From positions 13,277,501 to 13,341,500 of the forward strand of contig NC_060114.1 of the NCBI RefSeq assembly GCF_021155765.1: a stretch of 64,000 bases of DNA. Reading direction: 5' to 3'. The notes beneath the pieces were generated by a model that did no database searches, was not told the origin of the DNA, and worked only from the letters and a program-made list of their open reading frames with translations. Source of the DNA: Diprion similis (Eukaryota; Arthropoda; Insecta; Hymenoptera; Diprionidae). The position numbers and the translations under genes are program-made. Each line of letters opens with the position of its first letter. Position 1 is the stretch's first letter. This document shows, piece by piece, positions 51,972 to 64,000 of the stretch.

Positions 51972-52831
51972 ATCGGCGCCGTTGATGTTGAAAACGTTGA
52001 TTCGAGTTCACCGCTGACTTGTTGAACAGCGGATCAATTCGCCTACGCGAGAGACAAAACCTCGGTTTAATACCTGCGTCAATGTTGGACGAACGGCAGA
52101 CGTCGGCGTCAAAACGATGACAAATAATATTGGAAGATCGGCTGTTTCACCCCCCACTTTCTGACGTCGATATCGCAATTCTACCGACTATCGAGATTTC
52201 ACCGTCTCGACTCTCGCTCGATGCTCTTCGACGCCACTTGATCATGCGCATCGTTCGACACGAGCGAGTCGCTAGTCGCAGCTTTGGCGGGGAATTGAAA
52301 ATTTGAATTGCTGATCTTCGCTTCGGGTGCGTTCCGAAATTATCTGGCAGCGCTAAAAACAATCTAGGACGAAGACAGATCACTCACGAACTCGGTAGTG
52401 CAAAAGAAATAAAAGATCGTTGACAGCACTAAGGGCTAGTATCGGGATGCACCTTTTGATATGTGACACAACGAAATTCAGATATTTCATAAATGTATAT
52501 TTTATTATTTTTCATGAGTGTAGAAAAACATGCATTATTTAAGAAAAATTAGAAATTTGTATAAAATAAATTTATAATATGGAACTTATGTGCGATTGTA
52601 TTTATATAAACGTACGTTGACGGAAGAATATAAAGACTGTTACCGCATGGAAAATTTTTGTGACTAGTACTCAGCTGGTAAGTGGGCCTGGGGCCATAAG
52701 AAAAAAGCCCTGTTAGCGATTTGGTATCTTCTTTGCTGGTCGGAGCCGTTAACACGCAATCCCATACAACATACAACTGCATGAGGGAGACATTCTTTAA
52801 AAATCTTCAGTCACCTATACACATTACGTAT
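51972..52831. other. Cathepsin D promoter and 3' end of the upstream paralogue
   Basis: The two same-strand protease genes are separated by 860 bases. The part nearest cathepsin D (51972-52400) is CpG-richer and likely its promoter. The part nearest 52500-52831 is AT-rich with AATAAA-type sequences on the minus strand (TTTATT at 52501-52506), fitting the 3' untranslated region of the paralogue. Confidence 0.5.
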
Positions 52832-55718
52832 TTAAAACCTGGTTTTTCCGATTGTCACTTGAGCGTGGTCGAAATGGTACTCTGTATAAAATTCCATTAA
52901 AAATGCTCCGCCTAGTTGCCAAACCGTGTCATCACTCGGTACAAATGGTGATAGACATACTTCCAAACTTTCGTATGTTAGCTGGAAAGTCACAATTATA
53001 ATGATTAATACAAGATGGTTCGATTGAAGAACTTCATTTGGTATTTCTCACAGTGAAATAAGTAATGGTACAAAAATTAATCTTTCAACTTCACAGACTT
53101 TTTTTTCCAGATACTATATACAAATTAAACTTAAATAATAATTTTTCGTTAGATTTCTTATGTTTTTTAAGTGCTTGCGAACCGTCATAGGTTTGAAAAT
53201 CAAATGAAACATTCATAAAGTTGTAGGGTATACTCACGTGTTGAACATAGTACTTTGAATTGATAGTGAAATTCGTTCCAGCTATTACGATGTCGATCGG
53301 TGGTAATTTTGCAAATTCCCTGCAGTTCACCTGATGCAGTGGAGAGTAATACAGCATGCAAAAAAAGGAATACATGTTGATTTGATGTTTATGACACAAT
53401 CCTAGGCGTTATTTATAGGAGTCAAGAAATTACTGCCGTACGGTTCGGTTAAAATAATATCTACACCATATTACCATGTATCTGTCCATTTTGAATATCG
53501 CTGGCACGAATGATCTAGCACCCAGTAGCTCGTTTATGTGCTCAATTTCCTCCCTCGGCCCAGTTATTTCGTTTGTGCTACTATCCAAATGGGTTTCACA
53601 GCCATTCTTGCAAAATGGATGAGACTTATTCCTAACGTCTACAACCATTCTGAAAGAATCAAAACAATCCTTATTATCCGTTGACCGTTTATATTAAAGG
53701 AGGGAGGTCTGAAAAGTGTTCGACCTACCAAAGATACAGGACATTTTTGTTTTAAATTTATTTTTATTTTTCTACATAATATCCTTGTAAGTCAACACAT
53801 GTTAAGGTCGGATATTTTTCAGACCATCCATGAATATGCTCAAAATTAGCAAGAAGAAAATTGTTACCGCTCAGGCGGAAAATGAAAAGTAAGTTATGAA
53901 TAGATGAATTAATATGGAAAGATTTGCTGTGCACTTAATTCACCTGTCCATTTTGATCTTCCAGTACACTTTTTTCCCTATCACGGGAACTGTGATGAGT
54001 GTTGATTCATTAACATGCTTTCTGTCAGGTGCTCCCAGTACTAGACGACCGGCTCTTTCTGTAGTCGGATCCCTGGAGTTTTGTATACATTGTTTTTGTA
54101 TTACTAGTACAATGATGGTTATTGTGGAGTATTTTTGAAACAAAAAATTCGCCATCGCATATCGATAAAATTATTTGCAAGAGTGGGACAAAAGTTCATT
54201 ATTGTCCGTACATAGAAGCACATCAAAATTAATAGTCGTGTATGTAAAATTCACCTGTTGAAGTAGAATGAAAACATTGGCTCATCGATAAGCTGCTGTT
54301 TCAGCAGGTTTGTGAAAAAAGGTGGAGCTTTGATGCGTTTCAAATCCGGAAAACCGAGACCCACGATTCCATCAGCTTTGCTAAGTCCATAAGGAATCCA
54401 AGGGATGTGAGTCATCTCGATGAAACTCTGATTCTCTATCGTCAAATGATCAAGCTATTAATTTAAACAAAAAAAACACTGAGTTAAAACGATTAATCAA
54501 TTCATTGCATGGGGACAAGTGCGAATTGCTCTGGTTGACGTGATATAAGGAATTATTACTTACATCGCACAAAATTTACACGAAAAGGAATAACATAAGA
54601 CACTTCTTACTCTGAATCTATCCTGGGATACAAAACCTTGAAGATCGTTTGTTGTGTTTCCAGTTGAAAAGGGACTTCCATCTTCTTGATAAGATGAGGA
54701 TCTACTGCTGTCATATCTCGTGTGAGTCACTATGTTAAACCAAACGTAAATTGGTGGAGAAAGGTCTTGAATTCACTTACATATGTAATAGGAGTCATTC
54801 ATGTAAAACACATAGTTGGAATATTTTTTGTGCAACGCGTTAATCAAATCGTTATAAATACAATTCAAAACTGATTTGTAACTTATCAGGGTTTTGTACA
54901 GGGTGATGAAGGAATATTTAAATGAAATTATTCTTGGTAGAACCATATTCAATTCTTACTGCAGGCTATTTCAAACAATCCACAATGCGCAGAGGGTATC
55001 CAGGTGTCTCCCCACATAGTGTTGAATACCACTTTGAAATTTTTGGCCGGACTTCCGATTCGAACTATTCCAAAATACTCTGCCTGTAATATCATGTAAT
55101 CAAAATAGGAACAAAGAGAAACTCGATGCCTGAAAGCAGTGTACGTTTGTAGAATCGTTTACAAGTGAAATAAAAATACAAGTGATGTAAGTTAGTCTGT
55201 TTACTGCATTGCTTTCACTCTTGACATAACAAGTATTGAAACTTATCTGAGATGTTTAAAAGTCGCCAAACAATAAAATACATATTGTGTAAATTTACAT
55301 TCACAATCATAAGTTGGATACGAAATACGAAGACAGAATATATATGAATTTTTGTTCTAATCACTGGATTGGCCGAAGTGTAATTTTCAATGGGTACACT
55401 TACATCCATAAATTTTTGCAGAGGGATCGTATCGTTGTGCCATATTGGATTTGGCTTAGTTTCACTTGCTTTGGTATTTTTTCCGCCTGCTTCATCGCCG
55501 ACGACTAAACGTTGCCTGTATATTGGTATGCTGCAACAATTTATTCGTTGTAACTAGTTTTAATTCGACATGTTGCAGAAAGAATTGAATCAAAAAAATT
55601 AACACGAATGATGATATTAGACAATAGTATATATTTTAACTTACTCAAGGGACCCAGCAATGCACAGACTGATTAATACTGCGGCAATCGCGGCGCAGAA
55701 ACAAATGTTTCTAGCCAT
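52832..55718 (-). CDS. Cathepsin-D-like aspartic protease homologue, probably catalytically inactive (10 coding exons)
   Basis: Pepsin-family (A1) fold protein, secreted or lysosomal. Minus-strand exons: 55645-55718, 55404-55530, 54960-55083, 54781-54870, 54611-54729, 54255-54454, 53944-54072, 53475-53649, 53238-53330, 52832-52981; phases close to 426 residues. The N-terminal signal peptide is MARNICFCAAIAAVLISLCI. The first active-site strand reads VVFNTMWGDTWIPS, where family members have [12 protein letters not shown], so the catalytic Asp is Asn (codon AAC) and the Gly is lost. The second reads LDSSTNEITGP instead of [11 protein letters not shown]: Asp stays but the DTG triad is DSS. The flap YGSGS is also absent. 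Exon lengths and phases after the flap parallel cathepsin D (200, about 125, about 150-175, 93, 150-162), showing tandem duplication. No stop or frameshift is needed, so it is a likely expressed pseudoenzyme. Exon 4 has the least certain acceptor. Confidence 0.85.
53700..53827. mobile_element. Short mariner-like remnant in an intron of the cathepsin-D-like gene
   Basis: About 125 bases bounded by inverted ends: GGTCTGAAAAGTGTTCGACCT at 53706-53726 and the reverse complement of AAGGTCGGATATTTTTCAGACC at 53803-53824. The inside (TTTTTATTTTTCTACATAAT, then CCTTGTAAGTCAACACATGT) resembles the ends of mariner elements as I remember them. It is far too short for a transposase, so it is an internally deleted or MITE-type copy. 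Confidence 0.55.
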
Positions 55719-56516
55719 TCTTCGCTTAGATTCGAATGTCAAAATTCGAGCTCTTCACTTTGCAATTAATAGCGATTAAGCAAATTATCTTAAAATTCAC
55801 ATAAAGAATGATCCGTATTTACACCAACTACCGGCAGATCTGACCTGATCGGAATTTCAGATCCAACTGTATCCAACTAAGATGAGCATTGTAGAATGAT
55901 GACCGTTAATACCCAGTCAATCAAGTCACAATGCGGGGAATCCCAGGGGATGCGATTTTCTTCTTTTTCATCTTCCTAGGGAACTCCCACTTTAGACCAT
56001 TCCTTATGTCATTGGCTGTAGACTGTTGAAAGACTGTTACCCTGACAGGTTTTTTGTGTACCCTATGGAATTGCGTGTTTAACAGCTTCCGCCGATAAAG
56101 AGGTACCGGATTGCTAATGATTGCTAACGCGTCTTATAAGCGCCAGACCCATCCATATCCACTTACCCGCCGAGTAATGATCACGAAAATTTGCTTAGGT
56201 TCAAAAACATCGTTCAACCGGAATTAGGGTTTTCATTTTTTGCATCAAACTGCGGATAAAGATTGAAAATCAACACAATAAGCTACGAATCTTTTAAGTA
56301 ATCCAATTCTGGAGCTGCATATTCTCTGCTACCCTGTTAGCAGGTGCCGTATTTCGATACGTTATATTCCGAATGGCCGCGTATATTCAACCGAATTCTA
56401 AAGGGGTTTGAAAGTATAGATGGCTCAAATTAAAACGAACATTTTTTTATTGCCATACTAGAGAACCAGTTTAGTTTTATCTGCAATATATAGTTGAACA
56501 CATATTGAATTACACA

Positions 56517-56575
56517 AATATATATATAATATATATATTTATAGTAGTAATAATAATAATAATAATAATATTATC
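56517..56575. repeat. TA-rich and (TAA)n simple repeat
   Basis: ATATATATAATATATATAT followed by TAGTAGTAATAATAATAATAATAATAAT. Simple sequence with no associated gene. Confidence 0.9.
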
Positions 56576-59267
56576 CTGTACATGTACATCTTTTTTGTTT
56601 TTTTTTCCGCTTGTTAGGTCAATAATATCTTTATTATTATTATTGTTATCTTCTAAACGTTAGTTAAGATATATTAGAATTATTAGATCATATCGTCGTT
56701 TGATTCTACATACTGTATTTATTTTATAAAATCCACCTGTTTCAATATATATATATATTTTTTTTATTCCTTTTTCATATTTTTTGTATCATGCATTTCC
56801 TCGTTTTCCTTTTGTTTTTATTTTGGCTTCTTTCTTTCTTTTTGTACGATAATTGTCTAGTCTTTTTGCCGGCTCGAAAACTTCTAGCGAGACGTCACTG
56901 GAAGGAAAAAAGTCTAGAGGTAAGCAGTTGGGTTGTTTACAGGTTTGATGCGATTATTATCATTATTATTATTACCTTGTTTATTAGATTTATTTTCGCA
57001 CTTTACTCTTGCATATTGTCAAAAAATTGTGGCAATATTTTTTTTTAATTCTTTACAGGTCCCCGTGTAGTGATATAAATTTGCAAGGTTTGGAGGGGAG
57101 AGGGTTCGGCAAATGTCGTGTTAACATGGGTATATCGCCTTGTGATTTGCTTGTTTTTTTTTTGTTCTTTTTTTTCACGTTTAACTAGCGTTTCAAAACA
57201 ACGAAAATTTTCTAAGTCGACACAGATAGACACGTTCTACTACTTTAGAAATTAAATTTATAATATATTAATTGTTTGCGCAGCAACTGCTGTCTGCAAA
57301 ACGTAATATTATTCGTCTATTAACTACCGTTAAAATATTATTCAATATAATACGTTTAAAATAATATAAATGCAGCCATCGCACCTTTTGGGACTTAAAT
57401 GTCATACAGGTGTAATGCGGTAGTTATTTATGCAATGTTTTTTATGCAATATTTTTTTTTACCTCTCATTTTTTAAATGCAACCGGTATGAATGTAATTT
57501 TTTACAAGCCGAAATATAAATGTTACAACTTGTCGAGTAGCTTGCAGTATGAAATTTAATGAACGCTGATTTCGGCAAAATAGAAGAAAAAAGAAACAAC
57601 TTCGACCCGCGCATTGTTAAGAGTTCGTTAAGGGTCATTCTTTTTTTGTATTAAATATACATACATTATTATTATCGTTGTTAAGATAGATTGATATCTA
57701 ATAATTTTGCTCTAGCTCTTTCTTCGTGTACAATATGATGAGAATAACAAACATAATGATAAAATTAGTAATAATTATAATAATGTAATTTACCTTCATA
57801 TTAAACTACCAAATACTGAGATTATGATGCATCTTTTGTTTATAGTTTCGCGGCCATATCAAGAAAGCTATGTTAGACTGACCCGAAACGATGGCCCATA
57901 AATGAATTTGTTACTATAAAAATTTTGTTACTGATATAGTAAAACGAGCGACCGATGCTCGAGCAAGAAAACAACCCAATGTGTCATTTTTAGCCTTCAA
58001 TGTGTAGCTGAAATTTTTGAAATATTTCCATTCTTTTATGCCTACACATATTTGATTGAATTTGCACGGCACACTGGCACCTAGTTCAATGGTAAAAGAA
58101 AAAGAAAAGAAAAAAAACCAGACAAAATTTTTACGATGGTAGATGTACAGAGAAAGAAAAAACACAAAATTAACGCGATGGTTGGATTTTAAACGTGACT
58201 TTGATGAAGAAGGAGAAAAAGGGAAGAGAATATTCCAAAGCATGGACTGGAGATTGTGATTTTCAGCGTACAGCATGATTTGTTGAATCTAATTTATCAT
58301 CGTAGGAATTTGCTTAATTTTGCAAACGAAAATAGAACTAATTCTCTTCTCGCAAAGAGATTAGCATTATGCGATATGGACGTGTGTAATAATACGGAGT
58401 AAGGATGGTATTCACCTCGAAGAATAAAAGAAATTCTCGTGTAAAAGTTTATTAATTAAAGAGAAAGAGATGTCTACAGATTGTTTTGCAACACAAAAAA
58501 TCGTAGTTAGAAATGCTTCTGAAAAATGTCTTCGAAAGCGCGACATACGCGTGTCGAAAAGTTCAATTTTCGAGCAACGCGTTGCGTTTCGGAAATGATT
58601 CTTAGACAGTCGCAAATTTAAAAAACGTATACCATAGAACATCGTACGAGTCTTGGAATACGATTTTCAAAACGACATAATTTGAAAATCATTTTTCAGA
58701 CCGACTCGGGTTTAGAACGTCATATTTTTTCTTCCACAAACCACGATTTTTACTAGACACAAAATAACCTATACACGTATTTCAACTTAGATAACTTGTT
58801 CACTCCAAATTTTCTCTGACCGTTGACCGACTTTCCAGTTTTCAATTCTCTGAGATAATTAAATAATATGAAATAGAAGAGAGAAAAATCTCGGGAAGAA
58901 AACGCAAGCATTCAAGCGTCAGCTAACGGAACTTTTCCTTCGCAAAGTGATACTCTTTACGTCGTTCGTCGGTAATTTACAATCTAATACCAGGATGAAA
59001 CAGGTTGCATAAAAGAAAACGAAAGAGTGGCAAGGAAGTCGTGGTAGAAACGACGTAGGTCAGGAATAGTTGAGTATCTGATAATGTATATGTATAATGA
59101 AAGTGAGTGTAAGCCATACACAGAAAACCGTCAATTTCTCCGCTCTTTCTCCCTCTCTTGTCATAAAGTCGTCACGTTATAATGCACATACACACGCTCA
59201 TCATGTCACTCGGCACGAATATATAATATAACGCAATTTAAAATAATTATAATCATAATAATAAAGG

Positions 59268-59310
59268 TAGTAGTAGTAGTAGTAGTAGTAATAATAATAA
59301 TAATAATAAT
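59268..59310. repeat. (TAG)n(TAA)n compound microsatellite
   Basis: About eight TAG units run directly into about seven TAA units, a compound microsatellite in which one motif probably arose from the other by point change. Confidence 0.95.
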
Positions 59311-59717
59311 GTAGTACATGTATATCATTCATTTAAATCAGAACGAGTTTTTCGTTGTTTTTTTTTCCATCTTCAAGTTTTACGACACGATTAATGGTAA
59401 AACAAGTGGTAGAGGTACACATTTACTCTCCTATCTTTCCTTTAGTGGTTCATTTTAATAACCTTATTTTACTTAATTTACTTAATTCTTTTTCATTATG
59501 TTCATTCTTTTTTGTTATTTGTGTACGTTTTTGTTAAACATATATATATATATATATTTTTCTTTCTGTTGCTTGTTTTCCTTCTTCTTGTCCTGTCGAG
59601 TGAACTGTTGGCTGGGTATTATTATTATTATTTTACTTTTAGTTTAAAGGGTTGGTTTTGTTTTTCTCCTTGTTTTTCTTTTGTAAGTTTATATCGGGAG
59701 GAGGATGAGGATTAAAA

Positions 59718-60408
59718 TTAAGCAGCCGCCTCCGCTTCTCCGCCGTTGTTTTCCGCCTCCGGACTCTTATCCTCCAGTTTTGCTTTCTTCTCAGGGCTCG
59801 CACCTTCCGCCGGTGATCCGTCGACCGCGTCTGCGGACACCGTCGATTTCCTCTTTATGCAACAGGCGTCCACGGGCGCATCTGAAAATAATTGAACGTA
59901 ATTTCATTATTGGTGTATAAAAAAAACGGTGCTCAATATCGTACAAAAAATAAATTCATTTGCTCATCTCTCGTTATAAATATAGATACCCTCAGAACAT
60001 ATTCCTCAATATTTCTTCGATAATTTTTTTCCCGTATAATGCCATGGGTGAAAAACATATATGTATACATTAACTGTTTGAACAGCTGAACTGAAATGTT
60101 TCTTTTTCGATCTTCCCCCTACATCCATCATTGTGGTACGAGTTAGTTATAAATAAATATCGTTCAGTTTAAAATTGAAATACTTGACAACGAATTGTAT
60201 TAAATAATCACCTGTGGAATCACCGTTCTCCGTTGACTCGGGCTCCTTGCTGTCCTCTGCCTCTTCTTTCTCCTCGTTTGACCCATTTTCTTTTGCCTCC
60301 TTGGCGTCACCGTTTTCAGATGCTTTCGAGTCCTCGTCGACGTCCTCTACGACCTTCTTCTCCTCCTCCACAACCTTCTTCTCAGGAGTGGCGACAGTCT
60401 TCGTTTCC
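59718..60408 (-). CDS. Acidic disordered protein, prothymosin/parathymosin-like (last two coding exons; 5' end not found)
   Basis: Two minus-strand exons, 60212 to about 60408 and 59718-59881, join in phase 1 (GACTCCACAG to ATGCGCCC, giving STG-DAPVDACC). The first is almost all Glu, Lys, Asp and Ala (TKTVATPEKKVVEEEKKVVE, then EDSKASENGDAKEAKENG). The second has DACCIKRKS, then PEKKAKLEDKSPEAENN and ends in poly-Ala before TAA. Such a small, acidic, low-complexity protein ending in basic nuclear-localisation-like clusters resembles prothymosin or parathymosin, histone-binding nuclear proteins. Low complexity makes homology by eye unreliable. No ATG lies in frame in the upstream exon, so the start must be in an exon further right, beyond a long intron, possibly beyond the window. 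The upstream boundary is either about 60398 or 60408. Confidence 0.65.
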
Positions 60409-62380
60409 CTTCGGATACCGCGAAAAAAAAAGGAAAAAAAGGGGACAAAAAGAAATACGGATCAGTATGGCAGAAATGATTTAACGTGCATATTAAGAGC
60501 TATGTAGAGGGTTTCGGCGAACATTAAATAGTTCATTTGGTCATTATATTATCATCTCTGAGCCAAAAATCATGTTCAGAATAAAAGAAAAATTATAATG
60601 ATTGGAATTCAAGGGTATGGAATGCTTTGGTTTGTTTCTTATTCTTCTTCTTCTTCAGGAGTCTCGGCATTCCCTCATCTCCTGAGGAGAATACCAGGAG
60701 GAATGGATATGTGGTCAAGGAATAATACAAGTGAGTCTAGAGGAGAGAAGTTATTTGTCACGAAGCTTTGTTGAGAAGGGACAAAGTTAAAGTTAAATAT
60801 ATATACATATATACATATATGTACATACATAGGACAAGATAATCGATAGATGAATTCGATAATTGTTGTTTTTATGGAGAGGATTGACAACCACGGTCGT
60901 GTATAACGGTTAATATTGCGAGATATGTAAAATGCCCGGATTAAACGTAAGAATTAGTGAGAACCTCTGCTCCGCCGACACCGACTGCCTAGCGACGTAA
61001 ATATGCAACACGTATGCGTTCGTTCGAACACAGAACCATGCACACATACCGTTGTCGGTAAAATAATGACCGGACTTATATTATTATGATCGTTATTATT
61101 ATAAGGAAGTATATTCACATCGTTTCAGAACCTAAAACTTCGCTTTCCGTGCCGGTTCTTCGTCAGTTCCCCTTGCATCGTGGATTTCGAATTTAAATTC
61201 ATACGCGTTCGCGCTAATCGGAAAGAGATTGCAAAAGTTCGAAGGGGAAAAGACTGAGATAAAAAAAACGAGTGCAACTACATGAATAATTACACCCACG
61301 ATAATGCCTTACTTAAGATACTTTGACACGCTTATCCAGATACTTTCATGGTCAATTATGCGGCAATGCAACGTATAATGAAAAGAAAAAATGCAGATGT
61401 TTTTACTCGTTTTTCAGTCTATTTTGGACAACGACAGTCGGATAAAATACGAGACCGTTGTTCAATTTGCAAAGCAGTTTTACACGCATGGACGACGAAT
61501 TTTAACACTCGTTCAGTTCTTTTTTCGTATACCGAGAGTTTTTACTGGATTGAAATAAATATATCCAGCCTCACGGGGCAAAGTAAATAAAATAACTCGC
61601 GGCTGTGTGTAGGGAAGTGGGGAAGAATTTTTTTTATACCTTGTCGGTATGTAGTTGGCACGACTGTTAAAATCGTAACTATATTCAAGGCGACGAAAAA
61701 AACTCGGAAACCAAGTGTTTTCCGATACTTTTGGCGGAGTCTTTACCTGCCGGCAATTTTACCTACCCTTTTACCTATTTCGTACGCCACGCTTGCGCAG
61801 TAGAGAATTACGCTACAGGCAGTCGGTAAACTTCTCACAGATTCTATTAAGACCGAAGAAATAGCCATCGCCAATACAGGGATACGCAACGTTTATGTGT
61901 ACGTACATTCGCATACTATGAAAGACGTGAACGTTAATATTAAACATTGCCGCGCGGCTCGCCACGCGATCATGGCCGTTGCACTGCGCGAACTTCAAAA
62001 TGTTAATCTAACACAATCTCGGTTTCATCTCGTGTTTCTTTTTAACTCGATAACTTGATTGCGCAAGATCTAAAACTATAGAAATGGGTAAAAAAAAAAG
62101 GTAAATATTTTTTAAGCCATCCAAACTCCGTCGAATGAATTGCATTATTTGTACCTATGTACGGATGAATTGGATCTCTCGTGTTCAACATAATTGATGG
62201 GTTGGTTTATTCAGAGAGATGTGACTCAGCGGTATCGAGTACTCAAGTTTTCGAATCTACGATCACGACATGATACTCGTTTACGCCTGCAGATAATTTA
62301 AAACCTAAATATCCCCGTTCATCAATCCTCAATCCAGCAAATTTTCCTCAAAAGCGAATAACTCGTTGAAATGAAGCGGT
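60409..62380. other. Probable first intron of the acidic-protein gene
   Basis: No coding exon recognised. It contains an ATATAT/ACATAT simple repeat at 60797-60832. A single open frame at 61348-61590 has no family features and is not called. Confidence 0.35.
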
Positions 62381-64000
62381 ATGCCGGCAGTCTGCGAAAA
62401 CGGATTTAGAATTCTCCGTCCAACCCGCAATCACCGAAATCGGCTTTCGATAATTCGATAAATCAGAATCGGTCGTGGGTCGGAGGTTCGACCTTTTTCA
62501 ATTTACCGGGCTCACGTGAACCCGGCGAGCGGCGTAAGTCCAGCAATAGCCGACATACATACAAACATCCGATTCATTCATTCGTTTGGTTGATTTATTG
62601 CGTGCAGTACATCGCACACTTGCGCCTGCGTTCATACGCACACGGCTGTGTGTGTAACGCGATTCAAGTCGTTCGGCGAAGAACGCGAATTACGGTAGTC
62701 GAACGCGTGGGAAAGATCCCGAGAGGATCGGAAAAGGACGGGGAACTCCCGACGGCAGCGCCACGCCGCTAAGCGTCAGTTGCGGCGATCAGTAGAACTC
62801 GACTCCGCCCGCCCCTTCTAGCCTCATTCCCCTACCCATGGCTGTTCCTGGCGCTGCCCCCGGCCGACCCGTGCCGACCGGCGGAACGCGGCAAACGATA
62901 GAGAAGTTCACGGCACTCACACAGAGATACCTTGTAGCCTGCCGGCACACAACAAAGCATAGAACATGTAAACCGACGTGCGCACGGTTCGATTCCGTCT
63001 TCATCGTTCGGCCGCGTTGTTGCGTGGAGAATAAACAATAAACGGAAATGAGGGAGAACAGCGGAGAAATAGAATTTAGGAAAGAGAATATACATATAAG
63101 GTTACACGTGGGGCGGTTATTTGTAAACAGTTTGTATCGGTTGGATGTACAGAATTGTATTCTTGTATCACGAGCCGGTATACATATTCTGGAAAGAAAG
63201 TGACGGTTATTGACAATGTCGTTATGATTATTCGAACACCTATTCAACGTTTAAGGACAATTTATCGCCAGCAGCGTCGCTGCCGTACGATCGGCGATTC
63301 TTTGCAGGTATGGATGTAGCGTCGTCTACACCTACACAATACGCACGAAACGCTTTTGAAAGCGACAGCCGACACATAGAGAAGAAACAACGATCGATAG
63401 AACGGAGAGCGTCGCGTTCATTGCCGCGGTGTGTGCATGTATTTGTCATATACAGTGTCGGCATGGGTACATCCTACCGCAGGCACGCTTCACGACACTG
63501 TACCATGGCGTATAGTGTAGTGGATGTAAGTAGAGTCTAGGGCAGTACAGTCGGTGGCGAAAAGACGGTTGGTCCGCTTACGCAGGCCGCACCGACTGCA
63601 CTGAGAGATGTCGGTGTTTATAAATAAATAAACATCGACGTATGAAATGTTCGCTGGAGAGGCGCGAACGACGCGATCAGCCGGATCACGCAAAAAGTGA
63701 CTTATTCGTCATGGAATAGTTTTTTTAACCGCTCACCTCCACGGCGTTATTGCGAAAGCATGGTTACCCGAAAGGCGGGAGAAAGACAAACTAGCGAAGA
63801 TGGATACGCGGACGAACGCGCCGCCATTAACACGTGGGAAAGGATGATTGTACGTGAATTTATAGCGAGATAATCTTCCCCGAAAGAGGTGTAGAAGTGA
63901 AGAATAAGAATTCAATTCGATCCGAGTTCCTCGCTTCGGCGTTACCGCGCAAGGGCGGCGTGGATATTTCCCCGCGCTTCACTCCGCCGACTACCTGCAA
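62381..64000. promoter_or_regulatory. CpG-rich promoter-like region
   Basis: Base composition changes here: CG dinucleotides become frequent (for example 62520-62540, 62700-62900, 63280-63480, 63660-63990) against the AT-rich background. On the minus strand, GCCGTGGAG-GTGAGC at about 63737 is a good splice donor, which could end a non-coding first exon of the acidic-protein gene. Short open frames on both strands are not supported as genes. This may be a promoter and first-exon zone shared with whatever lies beyond the window. Confidence 0.4.

Larger units (their letters stand above)
55719..59717. other. Intergenic DNA and probable long 3' untranslated region
   Basis: Four kilobases between the cathepsin-D-like start and the stop codon of the acidic-protein gene, both on the minus strand. 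The part next to 55719-56300 should hold the protease promoter. The rest is very AT-rich with simple repeats (TA-rich 56517-56575, TAG/TAA 59268-59310, TA 59540-59557) and may be largely 3' untranslated sequence of the acidic gene. Short open frames have no recognisable products. Confidence 0.45.

Noticed and set aside
62784-63247. Open frames on both strands in the CpG-rich right end
   Set aside because: GC-rich sequence has few stop codons by chance; the frames overlap on opposite strands and contain no domain.

Overview
The window is nuclear DNA of an animal, and the gene set points to an insect. The genes are interrupted by short GT-AG introns, intergenic DNA is AT-rich, and the proteins read as insect orthologues of MUS81, COG3, FNBP4, RpS13, PHRF1 and cathepsin D. 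Hymenoptera (a sawfly or wasp) is my best guess, but that is inference from overall similarity and nothing in the window proves it. All exon chains were built by eye: GT-AG sites were chosen so that the reading frame and intron phases close and the product matches its family in length and motifs.

Layout. (1) 1-11081: a satellite array of about 35.5 head-to-tail copies of a 312-bp unit, with no length change in any copy, visible higher-order structure and a more diverged right edge. It stops abruptly about 0.7 kb before a gene. (2) 11760-14606 (+): MUS81, the structure-specific DNA endonuclease subunit. (3) 15533-18403 (-): COG3, a Golgi tethering-complex subunit, convergent with MUS81. (4) 20303-26905 (+): FNBP4, with two WW domains and proline-rich stretches. 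(5) 28066-29873 (-): ribosomal protein S13 in three exons, with a palindromic 384-bp MITE-like element in its second intron. (6) 31530-45209 (+): PHRF1, a very long RING/PHD/SR-rich protein linked to RNA polymerase II, including one 5.7-kb exon. (7) 47935-51971 (-): cathepsin D, an intact lysosomal aspartic protease. (8) 52832-55718 (-): a second, tandem cathepsin-D-like gene whose first catalytic aspartate is asparagine and whose second active-site triad is also altered, so it is probably a pseudoprotease. (9) 59718-about 60408 (-): the last two coding exons of a small acidic, disordered, prothymosin-like protein whose 5' end I could not find. The last 1.6 kb is CpG-rich and promoter-like.

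The genes are ordinary single eukaryotic transcription units and do not form a pathway together. The two aspartic protease genes are a tandem duplicate pair with the same exon skeleton over most of their length. The points most worth following up are the pseudoprotease paralogue, the length-invariant satellite with its internal duplications, an in-frame retainable intron in FNBP4, and several fold-back elements. I saw no tRNA, rRNA or CRISPR.
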